From G963674505 sp964575975 (GTDB lineage: Bacteria; Desulfobacterota; Desulfobacteria; Desulfobacterales; SKZT01): 64,000 nucleotides of DNA. How positions within the stretch are numbered: position 1 is the first letter of the stretch; every line of letters begins with the position of its first letter. The stretch is taken from NCBI GenBank assembly GCA_964575975.1, contig CAZNTU010000004.1, positions 13,759-77,758 on the forward strand. The letters are read 5' to 3'. The translations under genes and the position numbers were made by a program. Under the pieces are notes generated by a model. It worked only from the letters and a program-made list of their open reading frames with translations. It was not told where the DNA came from and searched no databases. Below, piece by piece: positions 50,931 through 60,243 of this stretch.

Positions 50931-52403
50931 ATGGAAGATTTCGACGCCAAAAAGAGCGGCATTGTAAATGGTATTATGGATAAAGTGTGGAACTCGATCG
51001 AGAGGTTCTCGATGCTGAAGCCCGAAGAGTCCGTGCTGGCCGCGGTTTCCGGAGGCGCCGATTCCGTCGCGATGATTCATTTCCTGTCGAGGTTCTCGGA
51101 GAGAACGAGGTGGCGTTTGGCCGTCGCCCATTTCAACCACTGCCTGCGAGGGGCCGAGTCGGACCGCGACTCCAGATTCGTCCGATCACTGGCGGAAAGC
51201 TTGGGATTGTCGTGCTTCCAGGGCAAGGCGGACGTGGAAGCCTTCGCGAAAAGAAGCGGATTGTCCTTGGAGGAGGCCGCCAGGAACCTTCGATACGCCT
51301 TTTTGAGGGAGACCGCGCAAATTCGAGGATTCGACAAGATCGCCCTCGGGCACAACAAAAACGATTCGGCGGAAACGGTAATGATCAATTTGCTGAGAGG
51401 AAGCGGACCTCGGGGGCTTTCGGGAATACCGCCGGTTCGGGACGACATCGTGCGCCCCCTGATCGAGATCGAGCGGGAGGAAATCGAAAGGTTCCTGTCG
51501 AATGAAAAAATAGGGTTCGTATTCGATTCCTCCAACTCCGATACGCGATTTGTTCGGAACCGAGTGCGAAATATTCTGATTCCGCTGCTCGAAAAGGATT
51601 ACAACCCCGAAATCGTAGATGCGTTGAACCGGGCGGCGCTGATCGTCAGGGACGAACAGGACTGGTTGGATAATATGCTGGAAGACATATATAATAAGGT
51701 AAAAACGATTCGCGAGGACCCGAGCGTCGCGTTGTCCGTTCGAGAGCTGAAAAAATTGCATGTGGCTGCGGCAAGGCTCGTGGTCAGGAAGGCTTTCGCG
51801 GAGGCGAAGGGGGATCTGAGACGAATCGCGCAAATGCATGTGGAGACCGTCGTCCGACTCGCAAACGAGAACGACGAGCTTCGCAAGATGGACTTTCCCG
51901 GTCCGGTCCGGGTGGAAAGGCGAGGGGAATTTCTGGTATTCGTCCGCCGAAAATCCTCGTCCCGACCGGCGAAAGAGGACCGGTCGAGGGGAGGGTTCGA
52001 ATACGAGGTCGCGCGTCCCGGCACGGCGGTCTCCATTAAAGAGACCGGAACGGCCATAAGGATAACGGAAACCGATCCTCCCGCGCTCGACGGTTCCGGA
52101 AAACTGGAAATTCCGATGGAGAATCCCCGTTGCGCATACATCGACGCGGATTCGGTCGCGTTTCCGGTCAAAATTCGTTCGTTTCGCCCCGGAGATCGAT
52201 TCACCCCTCTGGGACTTTGCGGCGTTCGAAAATTGAAAAAGTTTTTCATCGACAACAAAGTTCCTCTTCTGGACAAAGGGAGGGTGCCTATTCTGGAGAG
52301 CAGGGGAAAAATCTTCTGGGTCGCGGGCTACCGGATCGACGAGAGTCACAAGATTTCCGAGTCCACCCGGAGAGCGTTGAAGCTGGAATTGCTCGGACCA
52401 TGA
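50931..52403 (+). CDS. tilS: tRNA(Ile)-lysidine synthase
   Basis: A 490-residue enzyme that converts C34 of tRNA-Ile(CAU) to lysidine, so that it reads AUA. The PP-loop is AAVSGGADSVAMIHFL near 40. GHNKNDSAETVMINLLRGSGPRGLSGIPP and FDSSNSDTRFVRNRVRNILIPLLE are conserved TilS blocks, and the C-terminal domain has FRPGDRFTPLG and KKFFIDNKVP. The start is uncertain: ATG at 50931 is chosen, with ATG 50976 and TTG 50901 as alternatives. It is divergent from the SRP RNA gene. Confidence 0.93.
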   Translation: MEDFDAKKSGIVNGIMDKVWNSIERFSMLKPEESVLAAVSGGADSVAMIHFLSRFSERTRWRLAVAHFNHCLRGAESDRDSRFVRSLAESLGLSCFQGKADVEAFAKRSGLSLEEAARNLRYAFLRETAQIRGFDKIALGHNKNDSAETVMINLLRGSGPRGLSGIPPVRDDIVRPLIEIEREEIERFLSNEKIGFVFDSSNSDTRFVRNRVRNILIPLLEKDYNPEIVDALNRAALIVRDEQDWLDNMLEDIYNKVKTIREDPSVALSVRELKKLHVAAARLVVRKAFAEAKGDLRRIAQMHVETVVRLANENDELRKMDFPGPVRVERRGEFLVFVRRKSSSRPAKEDRSRGGFEYEVARPGTAVSIKETGTAIRITETDPPALDGSGKLEIPMENPRCAYIDADSVAFPVKIRSFRPGDRFTPLGLCGVRKLKKFFIDNKVPLLDKGRVPILESRGKIFWVAGYRIDESHKISESTRRALKLELLGP

Positions 52404-52408
52404 ACGGG

Positions 52409-52467
52409 GGCAAGTTTTCCTTGCCTTAACTTTCAAAATGTTTAAAATATAGAGTTACATTTTAAAC
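52409..52467 (+). terminator. Hairpin and AT-rich inverted repeat between tilS and ftsH
   Basis: GGCAAG (52409-52414) pairs with CTTGCC (52420-52425), a weak terminator of tilS. It is followed by a 9-base inverted repeat GTTTAAAAT/ATTTTAAAC (52440-52448, 52459-52467), which might be an operator ahead of ftsH. Confidence 0.45.
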
Positions 52468-52487
52468 TCACGTACTGGAGGTAATAT

Positions 52488-54404
52488 TTGAACCCATTTT
52501 ATAAAAATTTGGCGCTATGGCTTATCATCACGCTGATGATGATCATGCTGTACAACCTTTTCAACCCGCGCAACATGGTCGATACCGATATTGGATACTC
52601 CGAATTCATGTCCAAGGTGGAGGGAGAGCAGGTTTTGGACGTGGTAATCCAAGGCCGTGAACTGATAGTCACGGATCGGGACAACAAGCGGTTCAAAGTC
52701 TTCGCCCCCGACGATCCTTCGCTTATCGAGACCTTGCGTCGCAAGGGAGTCAACATAAAGGCGAAACCCGAGGCGGAATCCCCTTGGTATATGTCGTTGC
52801 TGGTTTCCTGGTTTCCGATGATCGTGTTGATCGGCGTGTGGATATTTTTCATGCGGCAAATGCAATCGGGCGGAGGGAAGGCCCTTTCGTTCGGAAAGAG
52901 CAGGGCGAGGCTTTTGTCGGACAACCAGGCCAAGGTCACATTCGAGGACGTGGCCGGAATAGACGAGGCCAAAGAGGAACTTGGAGAGATCGTCGAGTTT
53001 TTGAGCGATCCGAAGAAATTCACCCGGCTGGGCGGAAGAATCCCGAAAGGGGTTTTGCTGATGGGGCCTCCCGGCACGGGCAAGACGCTCCTTGCCCGGG
53101 CCATAGCGGGGGAAGCGGGCGTTCCTTTCTTTTCCATAAGCGGTTCGGATTTCGTGGAAATGTTCGTAGGCGTAGGCGCCTCGCGTGTTCGCGACCTTTT
53201 CGTGCAGGGAAAGAAAAACGCGCCGTGCATAATTTTCATCGACGAGATCGACGCCGTGGGACGGCATCGCGGCGCGGGGTTGGGCGGCGGTCACGACGAG
53301 CGCGAACAGACATTGAACCAGCTTCTCGTGGAGATGGACGGGTTCGAGTCCAACGAGGGCGTCATTTTGATTTCCGCCACGAACCGGCCCGACGTTCTTG
53401 ATCCCGCTCTTTTGAGACCCGGACGATTCGACCGTCAGGTAGTGGTTTCTCTTCCGGACATAAAGGGACGCGAAAAAATCCTGCGGGTTCACATGAAACG
53501 CGTTCCTCTTGCCGCCGACGTGGAAATCGGGGTGCTGGCCAAGGGAACGCCCGGCTTTTCCGGCGCGGACTTGGAAAACCTCGTCAACGAGGCCGCTCTG
53601 CTGGGCGCCAAGAGAAACAAGGAAAGAATCGAAATGGTGGACTTCGAGGATGCCAAGGACAAAGTCTACATGGGCCTGGAGAGAAAATCCAAGGTCATCA
53701 AGGACGAGGACAAGAAGACCACGGCTTACCACGAGGGCGGGCACGCTCTGGTTGCCAGATTCCTGCCCGGAACCGACGCGGTCAACAAGATCACGATCAT
53801 TCCCCGAGGCCGAGCCGCAGGCGTCACTTGGTTTTTGCCCGAGGAGAGGGATTTCCGATACAAGGACCAGCTCGAATCCGAGCTTTCCATCGCGTTCGGG
53901 GGTCGGGTTGCGGAGGAAATCGTGTTCAAGAGGATCAGCACCGGCGCCTCCAACGACATTAAAAAGGCCACGGACTTGGCGAACGCCATGGTTCGGACTT
54001 GGGGCATGAGCGATTTGGGTCCATTGAGCTTTTCCAAGGAAGAGGAGCAGATTTTCCTCGGCCGGGAAATCGCCCAGCACAGGGACTATTCGGAGGAAAC
54101 CGCCAGGAGAATCGACGAGGAGGTCAATCGGCTGGTCATGAGGGGATACGAAAGAGCGAAAAAAGTCCTTCAGGAAAACCTGGATATCCTCCACAGCCTA
54201 GCCGATCTGCTCTTGGAAAAGGAAACTGTATTGGGCAAGGAATTGGACGACTTGATCCTGTCCATGAGGCCGGGAATTGTACTTCCCGAGCTTCCTTCGC
54301 ATGACGAAGCCGAAACCGTGCAGACCGAGGCCGGCGCGTCCAAGGCGACCGAAACCGTTGAGAACACGAACGAAGAGGAGGCTTCCGGCTCCCTGAATCC
54401 ATGA
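52488..54404 (+). CDS. ftsH: ATP-dependent zinc metalloprotease FtsH
   Basis: A 638-residue inner-membrane AAA+ protease. Membrane segments lie at about 8-26 and 102-121 with a periplasmic domain between. The AAA domain has Walker A GPPGTGKTLLARA, Walker B IIFIDEIDAVG, and the arginine-finger block RPGRFDRQVVV. The zinc site is HEGGH (more often HEAGH). The protein starts at TTG with GGAGG six bases upstream, and no nearby ATG is suitable. The C-terminal tail (EAETVQTEAGASKATE) is acidic. folP follows at 61 bases, as in many bacteria. Confidence 0.96.
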   Translation: MNPFYKNLALWLIITLMMIMLYNLFNPRNMVDTDIGYSEFMSKVEGEQVLDVVIQGRELIVTDRDNKRFKVFAPDDPSLIETLRRKGVNIKAKPEAESPWYMSLLVSWFPMIVLIGVWIFFMRQMQSGGGKALSFGKSRARLLSDNQAKVTFEDVAGIDEAKEELGEIVEFLSDPKKFTRLGGRIPKGVLLMGPPGTGKTLLARAIAGEAGVPFFSISGSDFVEMFVGVGASRVRDLFVQGKKNAPCIIFIDEIDAVGRHRGAGLGGGHDEREQTLNQLLVEMDGFESNEGVILISATNRPDVLDPALLRPGRFDRQVVVSLPDIKGREKILRVHMKRVPLAADVEIGVLAKGTPGFSGADLENLVNEAALLGAKRNKERIEMVDFEDAKDKVYMGLERKSKVIKDEDKKTTAYHEGGHALVARFLPGTDAVNKITIIPRGRAAGVTWFLPEERDFRYKDQLESELSIAFGGRVAEEIVFKRISTGASNDIKKATDLANAMVRTWGMSDLGPLSFSKEEEQIFLGREIAQHRDYSEETARRIDEEVNRLVMRGYERAKKVLQENLDILHSLADLLLEKETVLGKELDDLILSMRPGIVLPELPSHDEAETVQTEAGASKATETVENTNEEEASGSLNP

Positions 54405-54465
54405 CGACGAAACTTGCTTGTGTTGCGATGACAAACCGACTCGAATATTCAAAAGGACGAACCTG

Positions 54466-55335
54466 TTGAAAATTCCAGAAAAAATTGTTTGGAACGGAGG
54501 CATCCTGCGATTCGACCATGGCGCCCTTGTCATGGGAATTTTGAACGTGACTCCCGACTCCTTTTCGGACGGAGGCAAGTTTTTCACCTACGAAGAGGCC
54601 GTGGCGCGAGGGGAAAGGCTCGTCGAGGACGGCGCGGACATTCTGGATATCGGAGGGGAATCCACGCGCCCTTTTTCCGAAGGTACCGGCGAGGAGGAAG
54701 AAACGAGACGGGTTGTTCCCGTCATCGAAAATCTGGCCAAACGAGTCAATGTTCCCATATCCATAGACACGACCAAGTCTATTGTCGCCAGGAGGGCTTT
54801 GGACGCCGGAGCCTCCATTATAAACGACATCGGAGCTTTGCGTTTGGACCACAAGCTCGCGGATTTGGCGGCGGAAAGAGATGTCCCGGTCATTCTCATG
54901 CACATGAAGGGCCTTCCGGGAAACATGCAGGTCAATCCTCGCTACTCCGATCTTTTCGGGGAGATCAAGGGATTTCTTGGGGAACGGATCGAGTTCGCCG
55001 TCGGCAGAGGAATCGACAGGGCAAAAATCGTCGTCGATCCGGGAATCGGATTCGGAAAGACGCTGGAACACAACCTCCGGCTGATAAACAACCTGACCGA
55101 GTTGGAAGGGTTGAACGCCCCTATCCTTGTAGGACCTTCCAGGAAAGCGTTCATCCGAAACATCCTGAAAGGCCATTTCGGGCGGGAATTTTCCCCGGAG
55201 GACGCCGAGGTGGAAAGGGGCACGCAAGCGGCGGTGGCGGCGAGCGTTTTGAACGGCGCCCACATCGTCAGGGTCCACGATGTCGCCCGTACTGTCCCTA
55301 CCGTCAAAATCATAGACGCGATGAAAAAATGGTGA
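54466..55335 (+). CDS. folP: Dihydropteroate synthase
   Basis: A 289-residue folate enzyme that joins p-aminobenzoate to hydroxymethyl-dihydropterin. Motifs: VMGILNVTPDSFSDGG, DGADILDIGGESTRP, DIGALR, VILMHMKGLPGNMQ, DPGIGFGKT, LVGPSRKAF and RVHDV. It starts at TTG 54466 with AAAAGGA upstream. It overlaps a 55-residue gene by seven bases. Confidence 0.95.
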   Translation: MKIPEKIVWNGGILRFDHGALVMGILNVTPDSFSDGGKFFTYEEAVARGERLVEDGADILDIGGESTRPFSEGTGEEEETRRVVPVIENLAKRVNVPISIDTTKSIVARRALDAGASIINDIGALRLDHKLADLAAERDVPVILMHMKGLPGNMQVNPRYSDLFGEIKGFLGERIEFAVGRGIDRAKIVVDPGIGFGKTLEHNLRLINNLTELEGLNAPILVGPSRKAFIRNILKGHFGREFSPEDAEVERGTQAAVAASVLNGAHIVRVHDVARTVPTVKIIDAMKKW

Positions 55336-55496
55336 GCGAAAAAGCTTCCTCTTCCTACGGGTGCAAGGATTATCGCCTCGAAATGATGCTGGTCGGGTTG
55401 ATCAGGCTGTTGGAGCGGCCGGATGTTTCCGAAGCGGAAAGGAAGCGGCTTGTGGCCGAGATCTTGCGGATAAAAGCCGAAATGGGAATCGATTGA
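55329..55496 (+). CDS. Small conserved-looking protein coupled to folP
   Basis: A 55-residue protein, MVSEKASSSYGCKDYRLEMMLV..., mostly helical and charged (EAERKRLVAEILRIKAEMG). Its ATG overlaps the last codons of folP, so translation is coupled to it. It is not recognised. The following metallo-hydrolase gene begins 16 bases on, with a good SD, so it belongs to a real operon. Confidence 0.65.
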   Translation: MVSEKASSSYGCKDYRLEMMLVGLIRLLERPDVSEAERKRLVAEILRIKAEMGID

Positions 55497-55512
55497 CGAT
55501 CGGAGGAAAAAT

Positions 55513-56451
55513 ATGGTCGCGGAAAACGGCGCCGACGGAACGAAAATATCGGAGATGGCCGAAAATCTGTTTTTAATCACGCTCCGTCCGCCTATTATCG
55601 GGTTCGACGATTTCATAAGCGTTTGGCTCTACAGGGGCGACGTCGATTTCGTCGTGGATACGGGGCCTTCAGTCACGACTCCCGGATTGCTCTACGCACT
55701 TTCGAAAGCGGGAGTGTCCAATCTGGATTACATTCTCTTGACCCATATTCACATCGATCATGCGGGAGGCGTCGGGGAGATGGCAGAGCGTTTTCCGGAC
55801 GCGAAAATCGTTTGCCACAAGGCCGGAATACCCCACCTCGTGGATTCGGCAAAGCTTTGGGAAGGCACTTTGAAGACGCTCGGGGAGACCGGACGGGCTT
55901 ACGGCCCCGTGAAAAACGTGGAGGCAAGCCGGTTCGTCGACGCGGAAAAATTCGACGCCCCCCATACGGAAGCGATTCTCACGCCGGGCCATTCCGCGCA
56001 TCATGTCAGCTACATGGCGGGTCCCTTTCTTTTCGCAGGGGAAGCCGGAGGGGTTTATCTGAAAGTCAGACCCGGCCTGGAATATCTCCGCCCGGCGACT
56101 CCGCCGAAATTTTTCCTTGAAACCTCGGTAGAAAGCATCGACGCGCTGATTGCGAAAAAACCGAAAACCATCTGCTACGGCCATTACGGAATGAAAGACG
56201 ACGCCGTAGGCATGCTGACGAAGCATCGCGAACAGCTCTTTTTCTGGAAAGATACCATCGGTCGCGAACTGTCCTGTTCCCCCAGAAAAAACTACGTCCT
56301 CGACTGCCAGAACGTCCTTCTCAGGGAGGACAGGAACCTCGAAGGATTCTTCGGACTGGAGCCGGAATTGCAAGAGAGGGAGCGAGGTTTCCTGGCAAAC
56401 AGCATTCGGGGATTCGCGGGATACTTACAAAGCCTCGCTGATAATCCTTAG
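55513..56451 (+). CDS. Metallo-beta-lactamase-fold hydrolase
   Basis: A 312-residue MBL-fold protein. The zinc-binding HIHIDHAGG is near 82. A second His is in TPGHSAHHVSYM near 160, and a further His in CYGHYGMKD near 222. The C-terminal 80 residues are a helical extension. MBL proteins of this kind hydrolyse thioesters, lactones or other esters, or act as glyoxalase-like enzymes; the substrate is not clear. CGGAGG precedes the ATG. It overlaps coaX tail to tail by 27 bases. Confidence 0.85.
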   Translation: MVAENGADGTKISEMAENLFLITLRPPIIGFDDFISVWLYRGDVDFVVDTGPSVTTPGLLYALSKAGVSNLDYILLTHIHIDHAGGVGEMAERFPDAKIVCHKAGIPHLVDSAKLWEGTLKTLGETGRAYGPVKNVEASRFVDAEKFDAPHTEAILTPGHSAHHVSYMAGPFLFAGEAGGVYLKVRPGLEYLRPATPPKFFLETSVESIDALIAKKPKTICYGHYGMKDDAVGMLTKHREQLFFWKDTIGRELSCSPRKNYVLDCQNVLLREDRNLEGFFGLEPELQERERGFLANSIRGFAGYLQSLADNP

Positions 56452-57189
56452 ACCCTCCAGCGTCAGGTCGCCTTCCACCGCCTCGATGCTTTCGGCGACT
56501 TTGAACATCAGCCCCGCCAAGCCGCCGGTCGCAATGACTTTGGTGGATTCGCCCATCGCCTTTTTCATGCGCGCCACGATGCCGTCCACCAGACCCGCGT
56601 AGCCGAATATGATGCCCGACTGGATGCTTTCGGCGGTGTCCTTTCCGATCACGTTCTCCGGCGGCGTGAATATTTCGACTCTGGGCAGTTTGGAAGCTTT
56701 TTGGAAAAGGCTTTCCGAGGCGATCATGATTCCGGGGCTGATGGCTCCGCCCAAATATTCGCCTTTCGGGGAAACCGCGTCGAACGTGGTTGCGGTTCCG
56801 AAATCGATGACGATGAGGGATGTCTTGTATTTTTCGTAGGCCGCCACGGAGTTTACGATTCTGTCCGCTCCGACCTCCGCCGGATTGCTGTACAGGATCG
56901 GCATTCGTTTGTACGATTTGGCGTTCACCCATTTGGGGCCGTGGCCTAGGCGTTTTCTGCAAAAACCGTCCAAAATGGGGGCCATGGGAGGGACTACGCT
57001 GGAAATGACAGTCCTGTCGATCTTTTCGATTTCCAGTCCCGCTTGGAGGAAAAGGTTGGTGGCCAAAACGTTGAACTCGTCAGCCGTGGTGTCCCTTTCC
57101 GTGCGTACTCTCCAGGAGCTTGCCAGCCTTTTGCCGGAGTAGACGCCCATTACCGTGTTTGTATTGCCGACGTCGATAACCAGAAGCAT
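56425..57189 (-). CDS. coaX: Type III pantothenate kinase
   Basis: A 254-residue ASKHA-fold kinase, the first enzyme of coenzyme A synthesis. MLLVIDVGNTNTVMGVY (P-loop-like phosphate site), NPAEVGADRIVNS, LIVIDFGTATTFDAV and GGAISPGI are all CoaX hallmarks. It is convergent with the MBL gene and 20 bases after the zinc-ribbon/receiver gene's stop on the same strand. Confidence 0.94.
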   Translation of the reverse strand: MLLVIDVGNTNTVMGVYSGKRLASSWRVRTERDTTADEFNVLATNLFLQAGLEIEKIDRTVISSVVPPMAPILDGFCRKRLGHGPKWVNAKSYKRMPILYSNPAEVGADRIVNSVAAYEKYKTSLIVIDFGTATTFDAVSPKGEYLGGAISPGIMIASESLFQKASKLPRVEIFTPPENVIGKDTAESIQSGIIFGYAGLVDGIVARMKKAMGESTKVIATGGLAGLMFKVAESIEAVEGDLTLEGLRIISEAL

Positions 57190-57209
57190 GGTTTAATATA
57201 TCCTTTGTT

Positions 57210-57869
57210 CTAAATGCTGGTCATTCTCTTGGCCGATAGCCTGTAAACCCGATAGAACATATCATGCTCGGCGATGGCTTTCAGAAGTATTTTTTTGAAA
57301 TCGCCGACGTTTTTCCTGTTGACGATCAGGTTCACGCTCTTGTTGAAGGCTTGCATATTGTCCATCGTATAATGATTCTCGCTGATCATGGCCACGAAGA
57401 TATTTCTTCGGATGGCCATCGGAAGATGCTGGAGGAAAATGAGCACTCCGTTTGCGTTGGGGCTCGCGCAGTCGAAAAGTTCGTCGAGCACAACAAGGTC
57501 GAACGTGTGGTAGCGCATTTTCTTTAACGCTTCGCGTGCGTTGTCGGAAGAGGTGATGTGGAAATCGACGCTCGCAAGGTCTGCGGACACGGCCTTCTCG
57601 ATATTGTTGTCCGCTACGCATACTATGGATGTCTTTGTTTCCTCTTCGATAAAATCGAAGGGTTTTTCGGAGGCGTCGTAGGTCGAGGACGTCAACTCCT
57701 GAAGAGTAAAGGGGGAGCGTTCCTCGTTCGGTTCATTTTCGGATGACGGGCCTCCGACTGCGACCCGGTTCAGGCACTTGGGACATTTCAGATAAGCCAC
57801 GCGATCCTTGGGAATCTTGTTTTCCGGAACGTGCAGTTTCTTTTGGCAATTTTTGCAAACGATTTCCAT
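57210..57869 (-). CDS. MJ0042-type zinc-ribbon protein with receiver-like domain
   Basis: A 219-residue protein. The N terminus has a zinc ribbon: CKNCQKKLHVPENKIP and CPKC (MJ0042 type). A receiver-like domain spans about 84-200; YHTFDLVVLDELFD holds an Asp at the phospho-acceptor site, but the usual acidic pair near the start is replaced (VADNN). ATPase or output domains are absent. It lies between pilU and coaX and may belong to the pilus/motility group. Its role is unknown. Confidence 0.75.
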   Translation of the reverse strand: MEIVCKNCQKKLHVPENKIPKDRVAYLKCPKCLNRVAVGGPSSENEPNEERSPFTLQELTSSTYDASEKPFDFIEEETKTSIVCVADNNIEKAVSADLASVDFHITSSDNAREALKKMRYHTFDLVVLDELFDCASPNANGVLIFLQHLPMAIRRNIFVAMISENHYTMDNMQAFNKSVNLIVNRKNVGDFKKILLKAIAEHDMFYRVYRLSAKRMTSI

Positions 57870-57886
57870 GCGGCAACGGCCTCCGG

Positions 57887-59053
57887 CTAATATGTTTTGC
57901 TGTATTCCTTGTCGATTTCAAGCTTTTCGATATCGGTGGTGGACTCGCCTCTGGCGCTCTTCACGGAATCGATGCCGCGTCCCACCACTCCTTTCCTCGA
58001 CGCATAGGCAAGGGCTGTATCCTGCGTTATCAACCCGAGTTCGTAAAGTTTTACGATGTAGTCGTCGAAGGTTGTCATGCCGAAGGGTTTTCCGGCCTCC
58101 ATAATATCGTAGAAGGTTTTTCCCTCGGATTCGCCGTGCAGGATGGTATCTTTTACGCGAAGGTTGGCCCCCAGAATTTCGAAGGCGGCGATGCGTCCTC
58201 CTCCCACCTTGGGCAGCAATCTTTGGCAGACGATCCAGCGAACAGTGTCGGCAAGGCGGTTCCTGACCTGCAACTCCTCGTCCGTGTTGAACATGCCGAT
58301 TATCCTGTTGATGGTGGCGCCGGCGTCCACCGTGTGGAGGGTCGTCAATACCAAGTGGCCGGTTTCGGCGGCGTTCAACCCGATTTCCACGGTTTCCCTG
58401 TCGCGCATTTCGCCCACGAGGATAACCTTCGGCGCCTGCCTCAAGGCGGCCCTAAGCCCGTTGGCGAAGGTGTCGAAGTCGAGACCGAGTTCTCTTTGGT
58501 TGAAAGTCGCTTTCTTGTGAGGGTGCTGGTACTCGATCGGGTCTTCCAGGGTCACCACGTGTGCGGATTTCGTTTCGTTGATCTCGTCCAGTACTGCGGC
58601 AAGCGATGTGGTCTTGCCGCTTCCCGTGGCTCCCGTGACGAACACGATTCCGTTCTTTTCCTGGGCGATCTTGTGCATGGCGTTCGGGAGGTTCAGTTCG
58701 TCTATGGTTGGAATTTTCGACTCGAGTTTTCTGAGCACGATGGAATAACTGTTGGACTGGGAGAAAATGTTCACGCGAAAGCGGGCCTTGCCAGGCAAGC
58801 TGTAGGACAGGTCGCACGACCCCGTTTTCAATAGCATGTCCGTCAATCTGCGATCCTGGTTGATGAGGTTCAAGGAGAAGATTTCGGTCTGGAAAGGCGT
58901 AAGCTCCTTGACGGGAGGTTTGATTTCCACGGGGGCCAGGTCTCCGGAACTTTCCACTTGGAGCGGTTTTCCCGGCGTAAGGTTCAAGTCCGACACGGTT
59001 TGAAAAGAATCGAGCATTTTGGTCAGAATATGGTCAATCTCCTGCTTTCTCAT
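57887..59053 (-). CDS. PilT/PilU-family twitching-motility ATPase
   Basis: A 388-residue GspE-superfamily ATPase. Walker A is GATGSGKTTSLA; the Asp box is VVTLEDPIEYQH; Walker B is ILVGEMRDRETV; the His box is TGHLVLTTLHTVDA. It has extra N-terminal residues (about 1-60) compared with PilT. It follows pilT by 32 bases, so it may be PilU-like, with a helper role in retracting type IV pili. The ATG ending at 59053 is chosen. Confidence 0.88.
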   Translation of the reverse strand: MRKQEIDHILTKMLDSFQTVSDLNLTPGKPLQVESSGDLAPVEIKPPVKELTPFQTEIFSLNLINQDRRLTDMLLKTGSCDLSYSLPGKARFRVNIFSQSNSYSIVLRKLESKIPTIDELNLPNAMHKIAQEKNGIVFVTGATGSGKTTSLAAVLDEINETKSAHVVTLEDPIEYQHPHKKATFNQRELGLDFDTFANGLRAALRQAPKVILVGEMRDRETVEIGLNAAETGHLVLTTLHTVDAGATINRIIGMFNTDEELQVRNRLADTVRWIVCQRLLPKVGGGRIAAFEILGANLRVKDTILHGESEGKTFYDIMEAGKPFGMTTFDDYIVKLYELGLITQDTALAYASRKGVVGRGIDSVKSARGESTTDIEKLEIDKEYSKTY

Positions 59054-59085
59054 GGTTCGGCGCGTCCTCGGGATAGGTTTTGCGT

Positions 59086-60168
59086 TTATGCTTCCGTGAA
59101 ATCCGACGGCGGAGTGGTCAAAAGCGGCCTGAAGCGGGCTTTTTCGTTCGCTTTCTGATATGCGTCGTCCCCGCTGATGCGTCCCTTGTTGTACAAATCC
59201 ATAATGGCGTCGTCCAAGAGCTGCATTCCGTACTTTCGTCCCGTTTGCATAACAGACGGCAACTGATGGGTTTTGGATTCGCGGACCAGGTTTCGCGCGG
59301 CCGGAGTCGCGATCAAAATTTCCAGGGCGGGTACCCGTCCGACTTTGTCCACCCGCTTGAACAAGACTTGCGCGACTATCGCGCGCAAACCGTCGGCCAA
59401 AGTCGAGCGTATCTGAGCCTGCTGGTTCGCGGGAAAAACTTCGATGACGCGATCGACGGTTTTCGGGGCGCTGGTGGTATGGAGCGTCGCGAAAACAAGG
59501 TGGCCGGTGGAGGCGGCTTCTATGGCTAGAGAGATGGTTTCCAGATCCCTCATTTCGCCGACCAGGATGATGTCGGGATCCTCGCGGAGCGCCCCGCGAA
59601 GCGCGGCGCTGAAGCTCTTCGTGTGAACGCCGATTTCCCTTTGGTTGACGATGCATCCTTGGCTCTTGTGAACGAACTCGATGGGATCCTCTACCGTAAT
59701 GATGTGATCCTTGCGGCTCCGGTTCGCCACGTCTATTATAGCGGCCAAAGTGGTCGATTTGCCGCTTCCCGTGGGACCCGTCACAAGAACCAGTCCTCGG
59801 GGAAGAGAGGCCAGCTTGGAGATGACCGGCGGAAGCCCCAAGTCCTCCGCAGTCATGATCGTGCTCGGAATTTCGCGGAAAACCGCTCCCACGCCGTTCT
59901 TCTGCATGAAAAAGTTGGCGCGGTACCTCGCAAGTCCCGGAATCTCGTAACCGAAATCCGCGTCTCCAGTCTCCTCGAAAACTTTCACCTTGTCTTCGGG
60001 AGCGATTTCGTAAAGCATTGCCCTGAGATCGTCGTTGTTTAGAATCTTGTATTTCACGCGTTCGATATCGCCTCTTATTCTGAGCGCCGGCGGTAGACCC
60101 GCCGCAAGGTGAAGGTCCGAGGCCCCCTGATCGTTCATGAGCTTGAAAAAAGCGTCTATCTTTGCCAT
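59086..60168 (-). CDS. pilT: Type IV pilus retraction ATPase
   Basis: A 360-residue PilT. MNDQGASDLHLAAGLPPALRIRGDI is the N-terminal PAS-like domain; Walker A GPTGSGKSTTLAA, TVEDPIEFVH, VGEMRDLETISLA and ATLHTTSAPKTVDR complete the ATPase. PilT depolymerises the pilus, which supports twitching motility and DNA uptake. No pilin or assembly genes are in the window. Confidence 0.94.
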   Translation of the reverse strand: MAKIDAFFKLMNDQGASDLHLAAGLPPALRIRGDIERVKYKILNNDDLRAMLYEIAPEDKVKVFEETGDADFGYEIPGLARYRANFFMQKNGVGAVFREIPSTIMTAEDLGLPPVISKLASLPRGLVLVTGPTGSGKSTTLAAIIDVANRSRKDHIITVEDPIEFVHKSQGCIVNQREIGVHTKSFSAALRGALREDPDIILVGEMRDLETISLAIEAASTGHLVFATLHTTSAPKTVDRVIEVFPANQQAQIRSTLADGLRAIVAQVLFKRVDKVGRVPALEILIATPAARNLVRESKTHQLPSVMQTGRKYGMQLLDDAIMDLYNKGRISGDDAYQKANEKARFRPLLTTPPSDFTEA

Positions 60169-60243
60169 TCGAGGTCACCTGTAGCAATGTGGTTTATGAT
60201 GGGATTTGCCGTCCGTAGCGCGAAAAGCCCACTGAAATCCTTG

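Noticed and set aside
59054..60187. An open frame upstream of the PilU-like gene, overlapping pilT
   Set aside because: It is out of frame with pilT and has low-complexity Arg/Gly-rich content; the real start is at 59053.
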